Shown: piece by piece, positions 1 through 6,190 of the stretch
Layout of the letters: each line of letters opens with the position of its first letter
Numbering within the stretch: the stretch's first letter is position 1
Origin: Pseudobdellovibrionaceae bacterium
Lineage (GTDB): Bacteria; Bdellovibrionota; Bdellovibrionia; Bdellovibrionales; JAMPXM01
Reading direction: 5' to 3'
Assembly: GCA_913776405.1 (NCBI GenBank)
Contig: CAJYOV010000451.1
Location: 1 to 6,413, forward strand
Length of the DNA stretch: 6,413 nt
The notes under the pieces: generated by a model
The model's input: only the letters and a program-made list of their open reading frames with translations
What the model was told of the DNA's origin: nothing
The model's database searches: none
Made by a program: the position numbers and the translations under genes

Positions 1-1623
1 TCCTCGGCTCCAACATGGCAACTGCCTCAGAGTCTTCAAACGAGCAAAGCAGCATTACCGACAACGGCAACACGCGTTCTTTGTTTGAAACTCCAAGAAC
101 AAGTAGCGGGTCATAAGACTCGTAAACGCACACCGCATGCGATCGCCGAGAGCTTCTTACAGTTCTCGCCACGAGTCGTATACCGCGTGAGCGATTCGGC
201 TCGCACTGCGAGCGGCGGCCTCGATGAACTCCGCACGATGTGGATCTTCATCGAGATCGCTTCGACGTCCCATTTTTTTGCGAAGGACCGCAGATCAGGG
301 ATGTCGAGGACTTCGCAAGCACTGCCGGAGGCAGTGCAATCAAAACAGCTTCAGAGCGAAGAAGGTTTGGCGCAAGCTGCGCTTCTCCTTTCACAAGACC
401 TCGGGTTCGGTGCTCAGTACGCCATCGCTGACACGCCCGCCGGAGCCCAGGCCTTCGCTCATGCCCACCCGGACACAATCATCCCTATGGGGGAAGAGAG
501 AGACTATCTCAAATCGCTCTCTCTTCCCCTTCTACTCTCTCTTGAGGGGTTGGTTCCGTGGGAAAAGCCGTCACAAGTCGAACATATCCTCACGTTCTTT
601 TTGATGATCGGTTTTAAAACGGCAGGCGATCTCGCAAAGCTTTCGGCGTCTTCATTCCAAGAACGCTGGGGAAAAACCGGTGCACTCCTGTGGAAACGGC
701 TTCACGCCCTCGACCGCGCGGTGATCTCACCGCTTGCGCCGACAGAGCCCCTACAAGATTACGTGCACTTGGATTTCCCGCTCTCACTTGTGTCGTTGGT
801 TCTCCACCATTCAGAGAAGTCGCTCGATTACTTGTTCGCGCGCTTGGCTGGCCGCAGGCTTTTCGCCCGCAAGCTCGTCTTGATCCTTCACTGCGAGTAT
901 TCGAGCGCCCGACACAAGATCGAAATTGAACCAAACATGCCTTCGCGTGACCGCGAACTGTTTGCAACGCTTCTTGAAAACCGTCTCGACGCATTGAACC
1001 TCGAAAACCCGATTCGTGATTTCGAGATGCTCTTGATCCCTTGCGAAGAGAAAGTTCAACAGCTCGATTTCTTTGAACCTCGCACGACCGATGCAGACAA
1101 GCTGCAAACGCTTTTTAGTCTTTTGCTTCAGAGCGCGCTTCGCCCCGGCGTCTACAAAATTGAGAACGCTATTTTACCCGAGCGTTCTTACAGTTTGGTC
1201 AGCGAGCCTCAAGAAGTCGTAAAGCCCGAAACAATGACTGAACGCCGCTTAAGTGGTGCAAAGTTACCGAAAGCGAAAGCAAGCCCTGTGTCGAACGCAA
1301 ACCTTGCGGCCGATATGCCCAACGAGGCGCTCGAAGCATTCGCTTACGAACCTGCGTACGGCGACACCGTAATGACAGCGCCTCGGCCAACAAGACTTTT
1401 AAATGAACCGTATCCGCTCACGATCGAAGAGTTAGCGAAGCTCAAAGTGCTCTCGAACACTCCGATCGAACGCCTCGAAGACGCCTGGTGGGAAGAGACG
1501 AAACCAGGCGCCCTCGGCACAAGGCGCGACTACTACTTCGCTGTCTCACCCGAAGGTCAGTGTCTCTGGATTTTCCAAGACCTCATGACCCACGAATATT
1601 TCGTGCACGGGTACTTCGATTAG
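1..1623 (+). CDS. imuB: ImuB-like non-catalytic Y-family polymerase homologue (5'-partial)
   Basis: The reading frame is open from the first base, so the true start lies upstream of the window; the TTG at 85 is only an internal codon. ImuB is known as the mutasome adaptor that links DnaE2 to the sliding clamp during translesion synthesis. The sequence shows the family order: LQFSPRV near 160-180, then WIFIEIASTSHFF (241-279), which aligns with the Y-family palm strand but has no SIDE-type acidic pair, as expected for a non-catalytic ImuB. ADTPAGAQAFAHA follows (about 424-465). A helix-hairpin-helix-like stretch GFKTAGDLAKLS lies around 610, then a little-finger-like region. QLDFF at 1060-1074 is a good beta-clamp-binding motif. 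The C-terminal domain (about 1384-1620) has RDYYFAV, LWIFQD and FVHGYFD, typical of ImuB. The gene ends in TAG at 1621 and is followed by a strong terminator. Identification rests on motif recall, not a search. Confidence 0.85.
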   Translation, partial: SSAPTWQLPQSLQTSKAALPTTATRVLCLKLQEQVAGHKTRKRTPHAIAESFLQFSPRVVYRVSDSARTASGGLDELRTMWIFIEIASTSHFFAKDRRSGMSRTSQALPEAVQSKQLQSEEGLAQAALLLSQDLGFGAQYAIADTPAGAQAFAHAHPDTIIPMGEERDYLKSLSLPLLLSLEGLVPWEKPSQVEHILTFFLMIGFKTAGDLAKLSASSFQERWGKTGALLWKRLHALDRAVISPLAPTEPLQDYVHLDFPLSLVSLVLHHSEKSLDYLFARLAGRRLFARKLVLILHCEYSSARHKIEIEPNMPSRDRELFATLLENRLDALNLENPIRDFEMLLIPCEEKVQQLDFFEPRTTDADKLQTLFSLLLQSALRPGVYKIENAILPERSYSLVSEPQEVVKPETMTERRLSGAKLPKAKASPVSNANLAADMPNEALEAFAYEPAYGDTVMTAPRPTRLLNEPYPLTIEELAKLKVLSNTPIERLEDAWWEETKPGALGTRRDYYFAVSPEGQCLWIFQDLMTHEYFVHGYFD

Positions 1624-1743
1624 TTTTTGCGAATGAACCGACTCCTAGGGTGAGGAAGGGTCACTGTAAATGACCACAAGAAGACTTCCCTCATTTGGCC
1701 GTTGCAACTCACGGCGCCGACTTACAAACGGTAGAACGACTGC

Positions 1744-1807
1744 ACGAGAGGGTTTCGGGCTCTTGGCCCCTCCCACCTGAGAACCGGAACCCTCTCGTTG
1801 ATTTTTT
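1744..1807 (+). terminator. Strong intrinsic terminator after imuB
   Basis: The arm at 1744-1758 pairs with 1784-1798. Eleven outer base pairs are perfect (ACGAGAGGGTT with AACCCTCTCGT), then one G-T wobble and three more pairs. The 25-base loop can form a further weak six-pair helix (1761-1766 with 1777-1782). A run of six T follows at 1802-1807. This is a classic rho-independent terminator about 120 bases after the imuB stop, and it should separate imuB transcription from dnaE2. Confidence 0.85.
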
Positions 1808-1877
1808 AGCTCTCAAGAAAATGGCCCTAAAAGAAACACGCATCTAGAAACGAAAACGCAGCCACGATTTACAACAC

Positions 1878-1882
1878 AAGGA
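1878..1882 (+). promoter_or_regulatory. Shine-Dalgarno site of the 36-codon ORF
   Basis: AAGGA stands 8 bases before the ATG at 1891, a normal spacing. It favours this ATG over the in-frame ATG at 1882, which overlaps the site itself. No hairpin that would hide the site is obvious. Confidence 0.5.
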
Positions 1883-1890
1883 TGTATTGG

Positions 1891-2001
1891 ATGAAAATCG
1901 AAAGACGTAAAGATGAAGCCTCTCAAGAACTTTTCTTTGCCTGCATCTCGTTCCTTGTTCTTCTTGTCGTCGCAGTCGCCGACGTCACGTTGCACATGTG
2001 A
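1891..2001 (+). CDS. Putative single-pass membrane miniprotein, 36 aa
   Basis: The ORF runs from ATG 1891 to TGA 1999-2001. The product has a charged N-terminal head (MKIERRKDEASQE), one hydrophobic segment of about 17 residues (L14-A30, LFFACISFLVLLVVAVA) and a short tail ending DVTLHM. This is the shape of a small inner-membrane protein with a basic cytoplasmic end. A fair Shine-Dalgarno site precedes it, and its codons (GTC, GCC, ATC, CTT) resemble those of imuB and dnaE2. It sits after the imuB terminator and ends 87 bases before dnaE2, so it is probably on the dnaE2 transcript. I do not recognise the family. A role like SidA, the SOS-induced division inhibitor of Caulobacter, is conceivable from size and context only. 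It could also be a leader peptide or a chance ORF. Confidence 0.45.
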   Translation: MKIERRKDEASQELFFACISFLVLLVVAVADVTLHM

Positions 2002-2088
2002 GCCTTTGCCGTCGCTCTTTCTGAGAACGACGCTGTGCTTATTTTCTAAAGCTCTCTCCCAACCCCTTTTCTCTTCGGGTGTTTTTAA

Positions 2089-5000
2089 ATGAAACATCCG
2101 AAGACTTTCGATCTCCCCGTAGATCCAAGTTCGGCTTCCGGCAAAGACTCAAACACGTCATCTTCTACGCCGCGCGAACTTCCTGACCCTTCTGCGATGG
2201 GCTCCCACAGAGGTCCTGTCACCTCGTCTAACAGCGACAGCGACAGCGCAAATAACAACGTAAGTAACGACGCCGCGCTCACAGCTTCATCGCTTAAGCA
2301 AAAGCTCATGTACACCGCAGGCTCTCGAGATCCAGGGCGTGCACTCAAAACGTTTCGAGCGCCGTCACACAAACTTCTAGGCGACGCCTACGAAGACGCC
2401 TTCGACGACCTGGTCGCGCTTAACAAACGGCCGCAATTCATTGAGCTTCTTGCGCAAACAAACTTCTCATTTCTGCAAGGCGGCTCTCACCCCGAAGAGA
2501 TGGTCTTGCGTGCAAAGAAACTCGGGTACCGTGGTATCGGCATCTGCGATGTCAACGGTCTCTACGGCGTTGTGCGTGGCTATCAAGCCGCTGAAAAGCC
2601 ATCTGTCTTCGATGCCGAGCAGCTCGCTTTCGCCGACGAAAATGGGAAGCCGACCACACCGTTTCAATATCTTTGCGGCGCAACGCTAACCGCCTACGAT
2701 TCAGCGCCCGTAACACTTTTGCCAATGAACAAAGACGGCTACGTCAGGCTTTCGCACCTGATCACGAAAGCAAAACGAAAGGCGCCCAAAGGGCAGATCA
2801 TTCTATCGCTCAAAGATATCTGCGATCAAAACGAAGACCTGATTGCCTTCCCCCTTCCTCCGTGGAAGGGGGAAAACTTAAAAAAATTGAAAGAGGCCTT
2901 CCAAGATAGGCTCTATCTGCCCGTGCACAAAGACTTCACGTGGGAATCAGTGCGCGCGTATCGCCAAGCACTTCAATTTGAGAGCGAGCTGGGTTTGAGT
3001 CTGTTCGCGACTCAAAGACCTCTGTTTCACGACCCGTCACGAAAGCCGCTTCACGATGTGCTGACTTGCATCTTGCACAAAACGACTTTGCGCGAAGGCG
3101 CAACACGCCTAACGCTCAATCGCGAACGCTACTTAAAAACTCCGGAGCAAATTTCGTTTCTCTTCCGTGAACGCCCCGATCTCGTGGCGCGTACACTTGA
3201 AATCGCAAGCCGCATCAACTTCTCGCTGACGGAACTTCGCTACCGCTACCCGCAAGAGAATTTACCCAAAGGTAAAACGGCAACCGAGCATCTTCGCGAC
3301 CTCTGCGAAAAAGGTCTGTGGTGGCGTTACGGCGAGCAAATCACACGCGCAAAGCATTTACCCTCTGGCCCTGAAAAACAAAAAGAAGCGGCTTTCTTAA
3401 GAAAGGTGCGCAAACAAATCGATGAAGAGTTAGCGCTAATAGCGAAGCTTGAATACGAAGACTACTTCTTAACCTTGAGAGAAATTTGCGAATTTGCGAA
3501 ATCAAAAAACATTCTTCATCAAGGGCGCGGCTCGGCTGCGAACTCGGTCGTTTGTTATACGCTTGGGCTCACAGCTGTCGATCCCGTGAAACTTGGCCTT
3601 CTGTTTGGGCGCTTTCTCTCTGAAGAACGGGCTGAACCTCCTGACATCGATATCGACTTCGAACACGAACGAAGAGAAGAAGTCATTCAGCACATTTATT
3701 CTAAATACGGCGAGCGTCGTGCAGCTATGGTCTGCACGGTGGTTTGCTATCGTTCACGCATGGCGATCCGTGAAGTTGCCAAGGTCATGGGACTTGAGCT
3801 TTCTCAAGTCGATGCTCTTGTCAAATTCATGGGTCGCGAAGGCCTTTCACGTTTGGTCGACGAACAACTTCGCCCCCACCTCCCAGCAGACGAAAAAGAA
3901 GTCGAGCTCCCGGAAGCGCATTCGCCGGCCTCACAAGCGGAGTCTCCCGATCGAGGCCACTCCTTCGATCTGCAAAAAATTGGGCTTACCCCTGAAACGT
4001 TCCAAAAGCTTTTGCATCTTTCACTCGCTCTTCAGGGCTTTCCTCGGCATTTGGGCATTCACTCAGGCGGCTTCGTGATCTCGAACGATGCCGTCATCGA
4101 TATCGTACCGGTTGAATCCGCAACGATGGACAGTCGCTTCGTCGTTCAATGGAACAAGGACGACATCAACACGCTAGGGCTCATGAAACTCGACATGCTC
4201 TCACTCGGTATGCTGACAGCCGTTCAGAAGTCGCTGCAACTTTTGAAAGCTCACAAAGGCCTTGATTGGAATCTTGCCCAAGTCCCGCAAGAAGATAAAA
4301 AAACTTACGACATGATCTGCGAAGCTGACACCGTGGGCGTGTTCCAAATCGAATCGCGCGCGCAGATGTCGCTTCTTCCGCGTTTGAAACCTCGCAACTA
4401 CTACGACCTCGTCATTGAAGTCGCGATTGTTCGGCCCGGTCCAATTCAAGGCGGCATGGTTCACCCGTATCTAAAACGCCGTGCCGGTCGCGAAAAGGTC
4501 ACTTACGCGCATCCGAAGCTCGTTCCCGTCTTACAAAAAACGCTGGGCATTCCACTCTTTCAAGAGCAAGTCATGCAGATCGCAATCGAAGTTGCAGGCT
4601 TCACGCCCGGTGAGTCCGACGAACTTCGCCGCGTTGTCTCCTCCGCCTGGAAAAAGAAAGCCGTCATGGATGGCCTTTACCAAAAAGTCGTTAACGGCAT
4701 GTCGGCAAACGGGATCCCGCGCGAGTACGCCGATCAAATCTATAAAACGATCGAAGGCTTTTCGTCATACGGCTTTCCCGAGAGTCATGCCGCGAGTTTC
4801 GCTTTAATCACGTACATCAGCTGTTATTTGAAGCGGCATCACCCAGACGTTTTCGCCTGTTCGCTTCTCAACTCACAACCGATGGGTTTCTATTCGCCTC
4901 GTCAAATCGTGGGCGATGCTCAACGCCATGGCTGCGAATTCCGCCCGCTCGATGTTCAGCACTCCGTCTGGGACTACACCCTTGAAGGCAAGAAAAAGAC

Positions 5001-5787
5001 GGTGAATGTCGACATGTTCAAAGACCAAGTCGATATGTTTGATGTCCGAGTGGGCTTTTGCTCGGTGTACGGTCTCAAAAAAGAAGCGGCAGACACGCTG
5101 ATCGCAGAGCGTACGATGAACGGCCCTTTCAAAAGTCTCGAAGATCTCATTCGTCGTACGAAATTATCGAAGGCTTCAATGATCCGCTTGGCTGCAGCCG
5201 ATGCCCTTCGGTGTTTTGGACTCGATGCGCGTGAAGCAATGTGGGTCATTCAAGGCCTGAACTTCGATCAGAACAGCTTGTTCTTCGGCGCACACTCCGG
5301 TCTCGATGAAGAGCGCCAGCAAATTGAAATCAAGCTCGTCCCTGAAGAAGACGGCTGGCAAACCGTCCAGCGCGAATACCAAACGAAAGGCTTTTCAATC
5401 GACAAGCATCCCCTCGGAATTCTGCGCCCGCGTCTCAAAGCCGCCGGTCACTACACGACTGCAGCCGATCTCAAAAGCACACGGAACCGCGCAAAGATTC
5501 GAGTCGCAGGTCTCATCAGCCTTTTACAGAAGCCGCCGACCGCAAAAGGCATGGCTTTCGCCAGCATCGAAGACGAAACAGGTCTCATGAACGTCGTCAT
5601 TACACCGGACGTATACGCTCAGTGCCGCCTTATTCTGATGGGCTCACCCCTTCTCGAAGTCGACGGCCACCTCGAGGTCAACCAAGGTGTTTACAACATC
5701 AAAGCCGCCGTCATCCGCCCCCTTATGCGCGCTCAAAGCGAACCCCGCCGCCTCACCTCAACCCCAACCTTCACCAAAAACATCTAA
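2089..5787 (+). CDS. dnaE2: Error-prone DNA polymerase DnaE2 (C-family, Pol III alpha-like)
   Basis: This 1232-residue protein is the translesion polymerase of the ImuA/ImuB/DnaE2 mutasome, acting on damaged DNA in the cytoplasm. Domains in order: a Ser/Asn/Asp-rich extension (1-116); a PHP domain from about 117 (NFSFLQGGSHPEEM, GLYGVVRGY); and the polymerase core with QGRGSAANS (478-486) and PDIDIDF, whose D521 and D523 match the catalytic Asp pair. D702 in LMKLDMLSLGM supplies the third Asp. FQIESRAQM (752-760), VRPGPIQGG, FQEQVM and GFSSYGFPESHAASFA are DnaE2 signatures. A helix-hairpin-helix region lies around 985-1055 and an OB fold around 1136-1215. The usual family length is nearer 1050 residues; the excess is mainly N-terminal, plus an insert near 595-624. 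The ATG at 2089 directly follows an in-frame TAA and has no clear Shine-Dalgarno site, and the later ATGs (2197, 2308) have none either. PHP metal ligands look lost. Function is confident; the exact start is less so. Confidence 0.95.
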   Translation: MKHPKTFDLPVDPSSASGKDSNTSSSTPRELPDPSAMGSHRGPVTSSNSDSDSANNNVSNDAALTASSLKQKLMYTAGSRDPGRALKTFRAPSHKLLGDAYEDAFDDLVALNKRPQFIELLAQTNFSFLQGGSHPEEMVLRAKKLGYRGIGICDVNGLYGVVRGYQAAEKPSVFDAEQLAFADENGKPTTPFQYLCGATLTAYDSAPVTLLPMNKDGYVRLSHLITKAKRKAPKGQIILSLKDICDQNEDLIAFPLPPWKGENLKKLKEAFQDRLYLPVHKDFTWESVRAYRQALQFESELGLSLFATQRPLFHDPSRKPLHDVLTCILHKTTLREGATRLTLNRERYLKTPEQISFLFRERPDLVARTLEIASRINFSLTELRYRYPQENLPKGKTATEHLRDLCEKGLWWRYGEQITRAKHLPSGPEKQKEAAFLRKVRKQIDEELALIAKLEYEDYFLTLREICEFAKSKNILHQGRGSAANSVVCYTLGLTAVDPVKLGLLFGRFLSEERAEPPDIDIDFEHERREEVIQHIYSKYGERRAAMVCTVVCYRSRMAIREVAKVMGLELSQVDALVKFMGREGLSRLVDEQLRPHLPADEKEVELPEAHSPASQAESPDRGHSFDLQKIGLTPETFQKLLHLSLALQGFPRHLGIHSGGFVISNDAVIDIVPVESATMDSRFVVQWNKDDINTLGLMKLDMLSLGMLTAVQKSLQLLKAHKGLDWNLAQVPQEDKKTYDMICEADTVGVFQIESRAQMSLLPRLKPRNYYDLVIEVAIVRPGPIQGGMVHPYLKRRAGREKVTYAHPKLVPVLQKTLGIPLFQEQVMQIAIEVAGFTPGESDELRRVVSSAWKKKAVMDGLYQKVVNGMSANGIPREYADQIYKTIEGFSSYGFPESHAASFALITYISCYLKRHHPDVFACSLLNSQPMGFYSPRQIVGDAQRHGCEFRPLDVQHSVWDYTLEGKKKTVNVDMFKDQVDMFDVRVGFCSVYGLKKEAADTLIAERTMNGPFKSLEDLIRRTKLSKASMIRLAAADALRCFGLDAREAMWVIQGLNFDQNSLFFGAHSGLDEERQQIEIKLVPEEDGWQTVQREYQTKGFSIDKHPLGILRPRLKAAGHYTTAADLKSTRNRAKIRVAGLISLLQKPPTAKGMAFASIEDETGLMNVVITPDVYAQCRLILMGSPLLEVDGHLEVNQGVYNIKAAVIRPLMRAQSEPRRLTSTPTFTKNI
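2231..2248 (+). repeat. Three tandem copies of ACAGCG inside dnaE2
   Basis: Three exact six-base units encode part of the alternating Ser-Asp run in the low-complexity N-terminal extension of DnaE2. The length fits replication slippage in a weakly constrained linker, and copy-number changes would stay in frame. Confidence 0.7.
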
Positions 5788-5820
5788 AGAGCGGTTTCCC
5801 GACCTCGCCGTCCCTAGCTC

Positions 5821-5837
5821 AAACCCTCTCCGGGTTT
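5821..5837 (+). repeat. Small hairpin after dnaE2
   Basis: AAACCC (5821-5826) and GGGTTT (5832-5837) form a perfect six-pair stem with a five-base loop, 33 bases after the dnaE2 stop. No T run follows, so it is not a convincing intrinsic terminator. It could protect the 3' end of the message or be chance. Confidence 0.35.
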
Positions 5838-5890
5838 ACAGCCCAGCCCTAAGCTATTTAGCGACCCTCACGACAAAGTCCCCAATTGAA

Positions 5891-6013
5891 CTAGATCAAC
5901 AGGTCTAGGATCAGCCTGAGAATTCTCAAACCCAGCAGTGCTAGGCAAAAAACCTCTTTAGCTAATCTCAAAATCCGCCGAATAAACAAATAGCTGTTTG
6001 TTTTATTGTTCAT
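5891..6013 (-). CDS. Putative hydrophobic, basic miniprotein, 40 aa (toxin-like)
   Basis: The minus-strand ORF runs from ATG (6013-6011) to TAG (5893-5891). The polar start MNNKTNSYLF is followed by a Leu/Ile-rich stretch with spaced Arg and Lys: IRRILRLAKEVF, then CLALLGLRILRLILDLLI to the end. This gives an amphipathic to membrane-inserting helix with net positive charge, broadly like type I toxin peptides such as TisB; similarity is in character, not a demonstrated homology. A strong Shine-Dalgarno sequence (AGGAG, six bases before the ATG) supports translation, but a hairpin buries it. The ORF lies wholly opposite the dnaE2 3' untranslated region. Its codons (TTG, CTA, TTA, AGA, AGG) and higher A+T differ from imuB and dnaE2, which may mean foreign origin or that it is not coding. 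I do not recognise a family, and ORFs this short do occur by chance. Confidence 0.45.
   Translation of the reverse strand: MNNKTNSYLFIRRILRLAKEVFCLALLGLRILRLILDLLI
5981..6007. repeat. AT-rich imperfect inverted repeat
   Basis: AATAAACAAAT (5981-5991) and GTTTGTTTTATT (5996-6007) can pair around the four-base centre AGCT with one bulge and one wobble. On the minus strand it covers codons 3-11 of the 40-codon ORF, so its message could fold here as well. The stem is A-T rich and weak. Confidence 0.4.
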
Positions 6014-6014
6014 T

Positions 6015-6045
6015 GGGGTCTCCTTTCAATGAAGGAGAGAGCCTC
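6015..6045 (-). promoter_or_regulatory. Shine-Dalgarno-sequestering hairpin before the 40-codon ORF
   Basis: Read on the minus strand, TCTCCTT (6038-6032) pairs perfectly with AAGGAGA (6025-6019) around a six-base loop CATTGA. The second arm is the Shine-Dalgarno sequence of the ORF starting at 6013. Past a three-base bulge (6041-6039), G6042, G6043 and G6045 can also pair with C6018, C6017 and C6015, covering bases up to the start codon. The message would be poorly translated unless the hairpin opens, as with silenced toxin messages or RNA thermometers. Confidence 0.5.
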
Positions 6046-6048
6046 ACC

Positions 6049-6081
6049 AAAAACGAGATCGGGAAACCGTATCTCGTTTTT
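6049..6081. terminator. Bidirectional intrinsic terminator between convergent genes
   Basis: AAAAACGAGAT (6049-6059) pairs perfectly with ATCTCGTTTTT (6071-6081). The stem continues, past one bulged T (6070), as CGG/CCG closed by a GAAA tetraloop (6063-6066). Five T end the stem on the plus strand and five on the minus strand, so it should stop transcription from dnaE2 and from the gene ending at 6191. It also insulates the 40-codon minus-strand ORF from readthrough of the latter gene. Confidence 0.85.
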
Positions 6082-6190
6082 GCATTTTCGGAACCTACCG
6101 TTAGAGCCAAGACGATCGATCTAGAGCAAGAGTGAACACCGAAGCATCCGATCTCCGTCCGCGCGCTCACGATCAGCAGGGCCCAAGCAC
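6082..6190. other. Spacer between the bidirectional terminator and the convergent gene
   Basis: I see no supported gene here. On the minus strand this is the 3' untranslated region of the gene ending at 6191. If the 40-codon ORF has a promoter of its own, it must lie here or within 6014-6048. TTGGCT followed 17 bases later by AAATGC on the minus strand is too poor a match to call. Confidence 0.4.

Larger units (their letters stand above)
1624..1890. other. Spacer between imuB and the upstream miniprotein
   Basis: Apart from the terminator, this stretch shows no supported gene. Because the terminator cuts off imuB transcription, a promoter for the miniprotein and dnaE2 is expected somewhere after 1807. 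I found no convincing -35/-10 pair there. I also found no TTAC-N3-GTAA, CTGT-N8-ACAG or GTTC-N7-GTTC element of the LexA-box types I know. The nearest look-alike, TTAC at 1722 followed by GGTA, lies before the terminator and has the wrong spacing. Confidence 0.5.

Noticed and set aside
85..87. TTG as the imuB start codon
   Set aside because: The frame is open to the window edge and no ribosome site precedes the TTG. ImuB normally has more N-terminal sequence before the QFSPRV segment, so the start is upstream.
1651..1693. Inverted repeat TGAGGAAG with CTTCCCTCA after imuB
   Set aside because: It has a bulge, a loop of about 26 bases and no T run. The terminator at 1744 is far stronger.
1670..1780. 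36-codon plus-strand ORF with a GGAAGG-like site upstream
   Set aside because: It runs through the left arm and most of the loop of the imuB terminator. Its product is Arg/Thr-rich with no coherent structure.
1811..1929. TCTCAAGAA repeated at 1811 and 1921
   Set aside because: A nine-base direct repeat with no flanking similarity is compatible with chance.
1949..1960. GTTC-N3-GTTC pair resembling the alphaproteobacterial SOS box
   Set aside because: The spacing is 3 rather than 7, and it lies inside hydrophobic codons of the 36-codon ORF.
2062..2086. ACCC/GGGT hairpin followed by five T just before the dnaE2 start
   Set aside because: A four-pair stem with an 11-base loop is too weak to call an attenuator.
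1813..2097. 94-codon minus-strand ORF covering the imuB-dnaE2 spacer
   Set aside because: It has no ribosome site at a usable distance, starts inside dnaE2 and opposes the better-supported 36-codon ORF. Its composition is unconvincing.
2085..2372. 95-codon minus-strand ORF opposite the DnaE2 N-terminal extension
   Set aside because: It overlaps the coding strand of dnaE2 and mirrors its low-complexity codons. No start signal is evident.
6030..6125. 31-codon plus-strand ORF starting at the ATG at 6030
   Set aside because: It reads straight through the bidirectional terminator, has no Shine-Dalgarno site and has a charged random-looking product.
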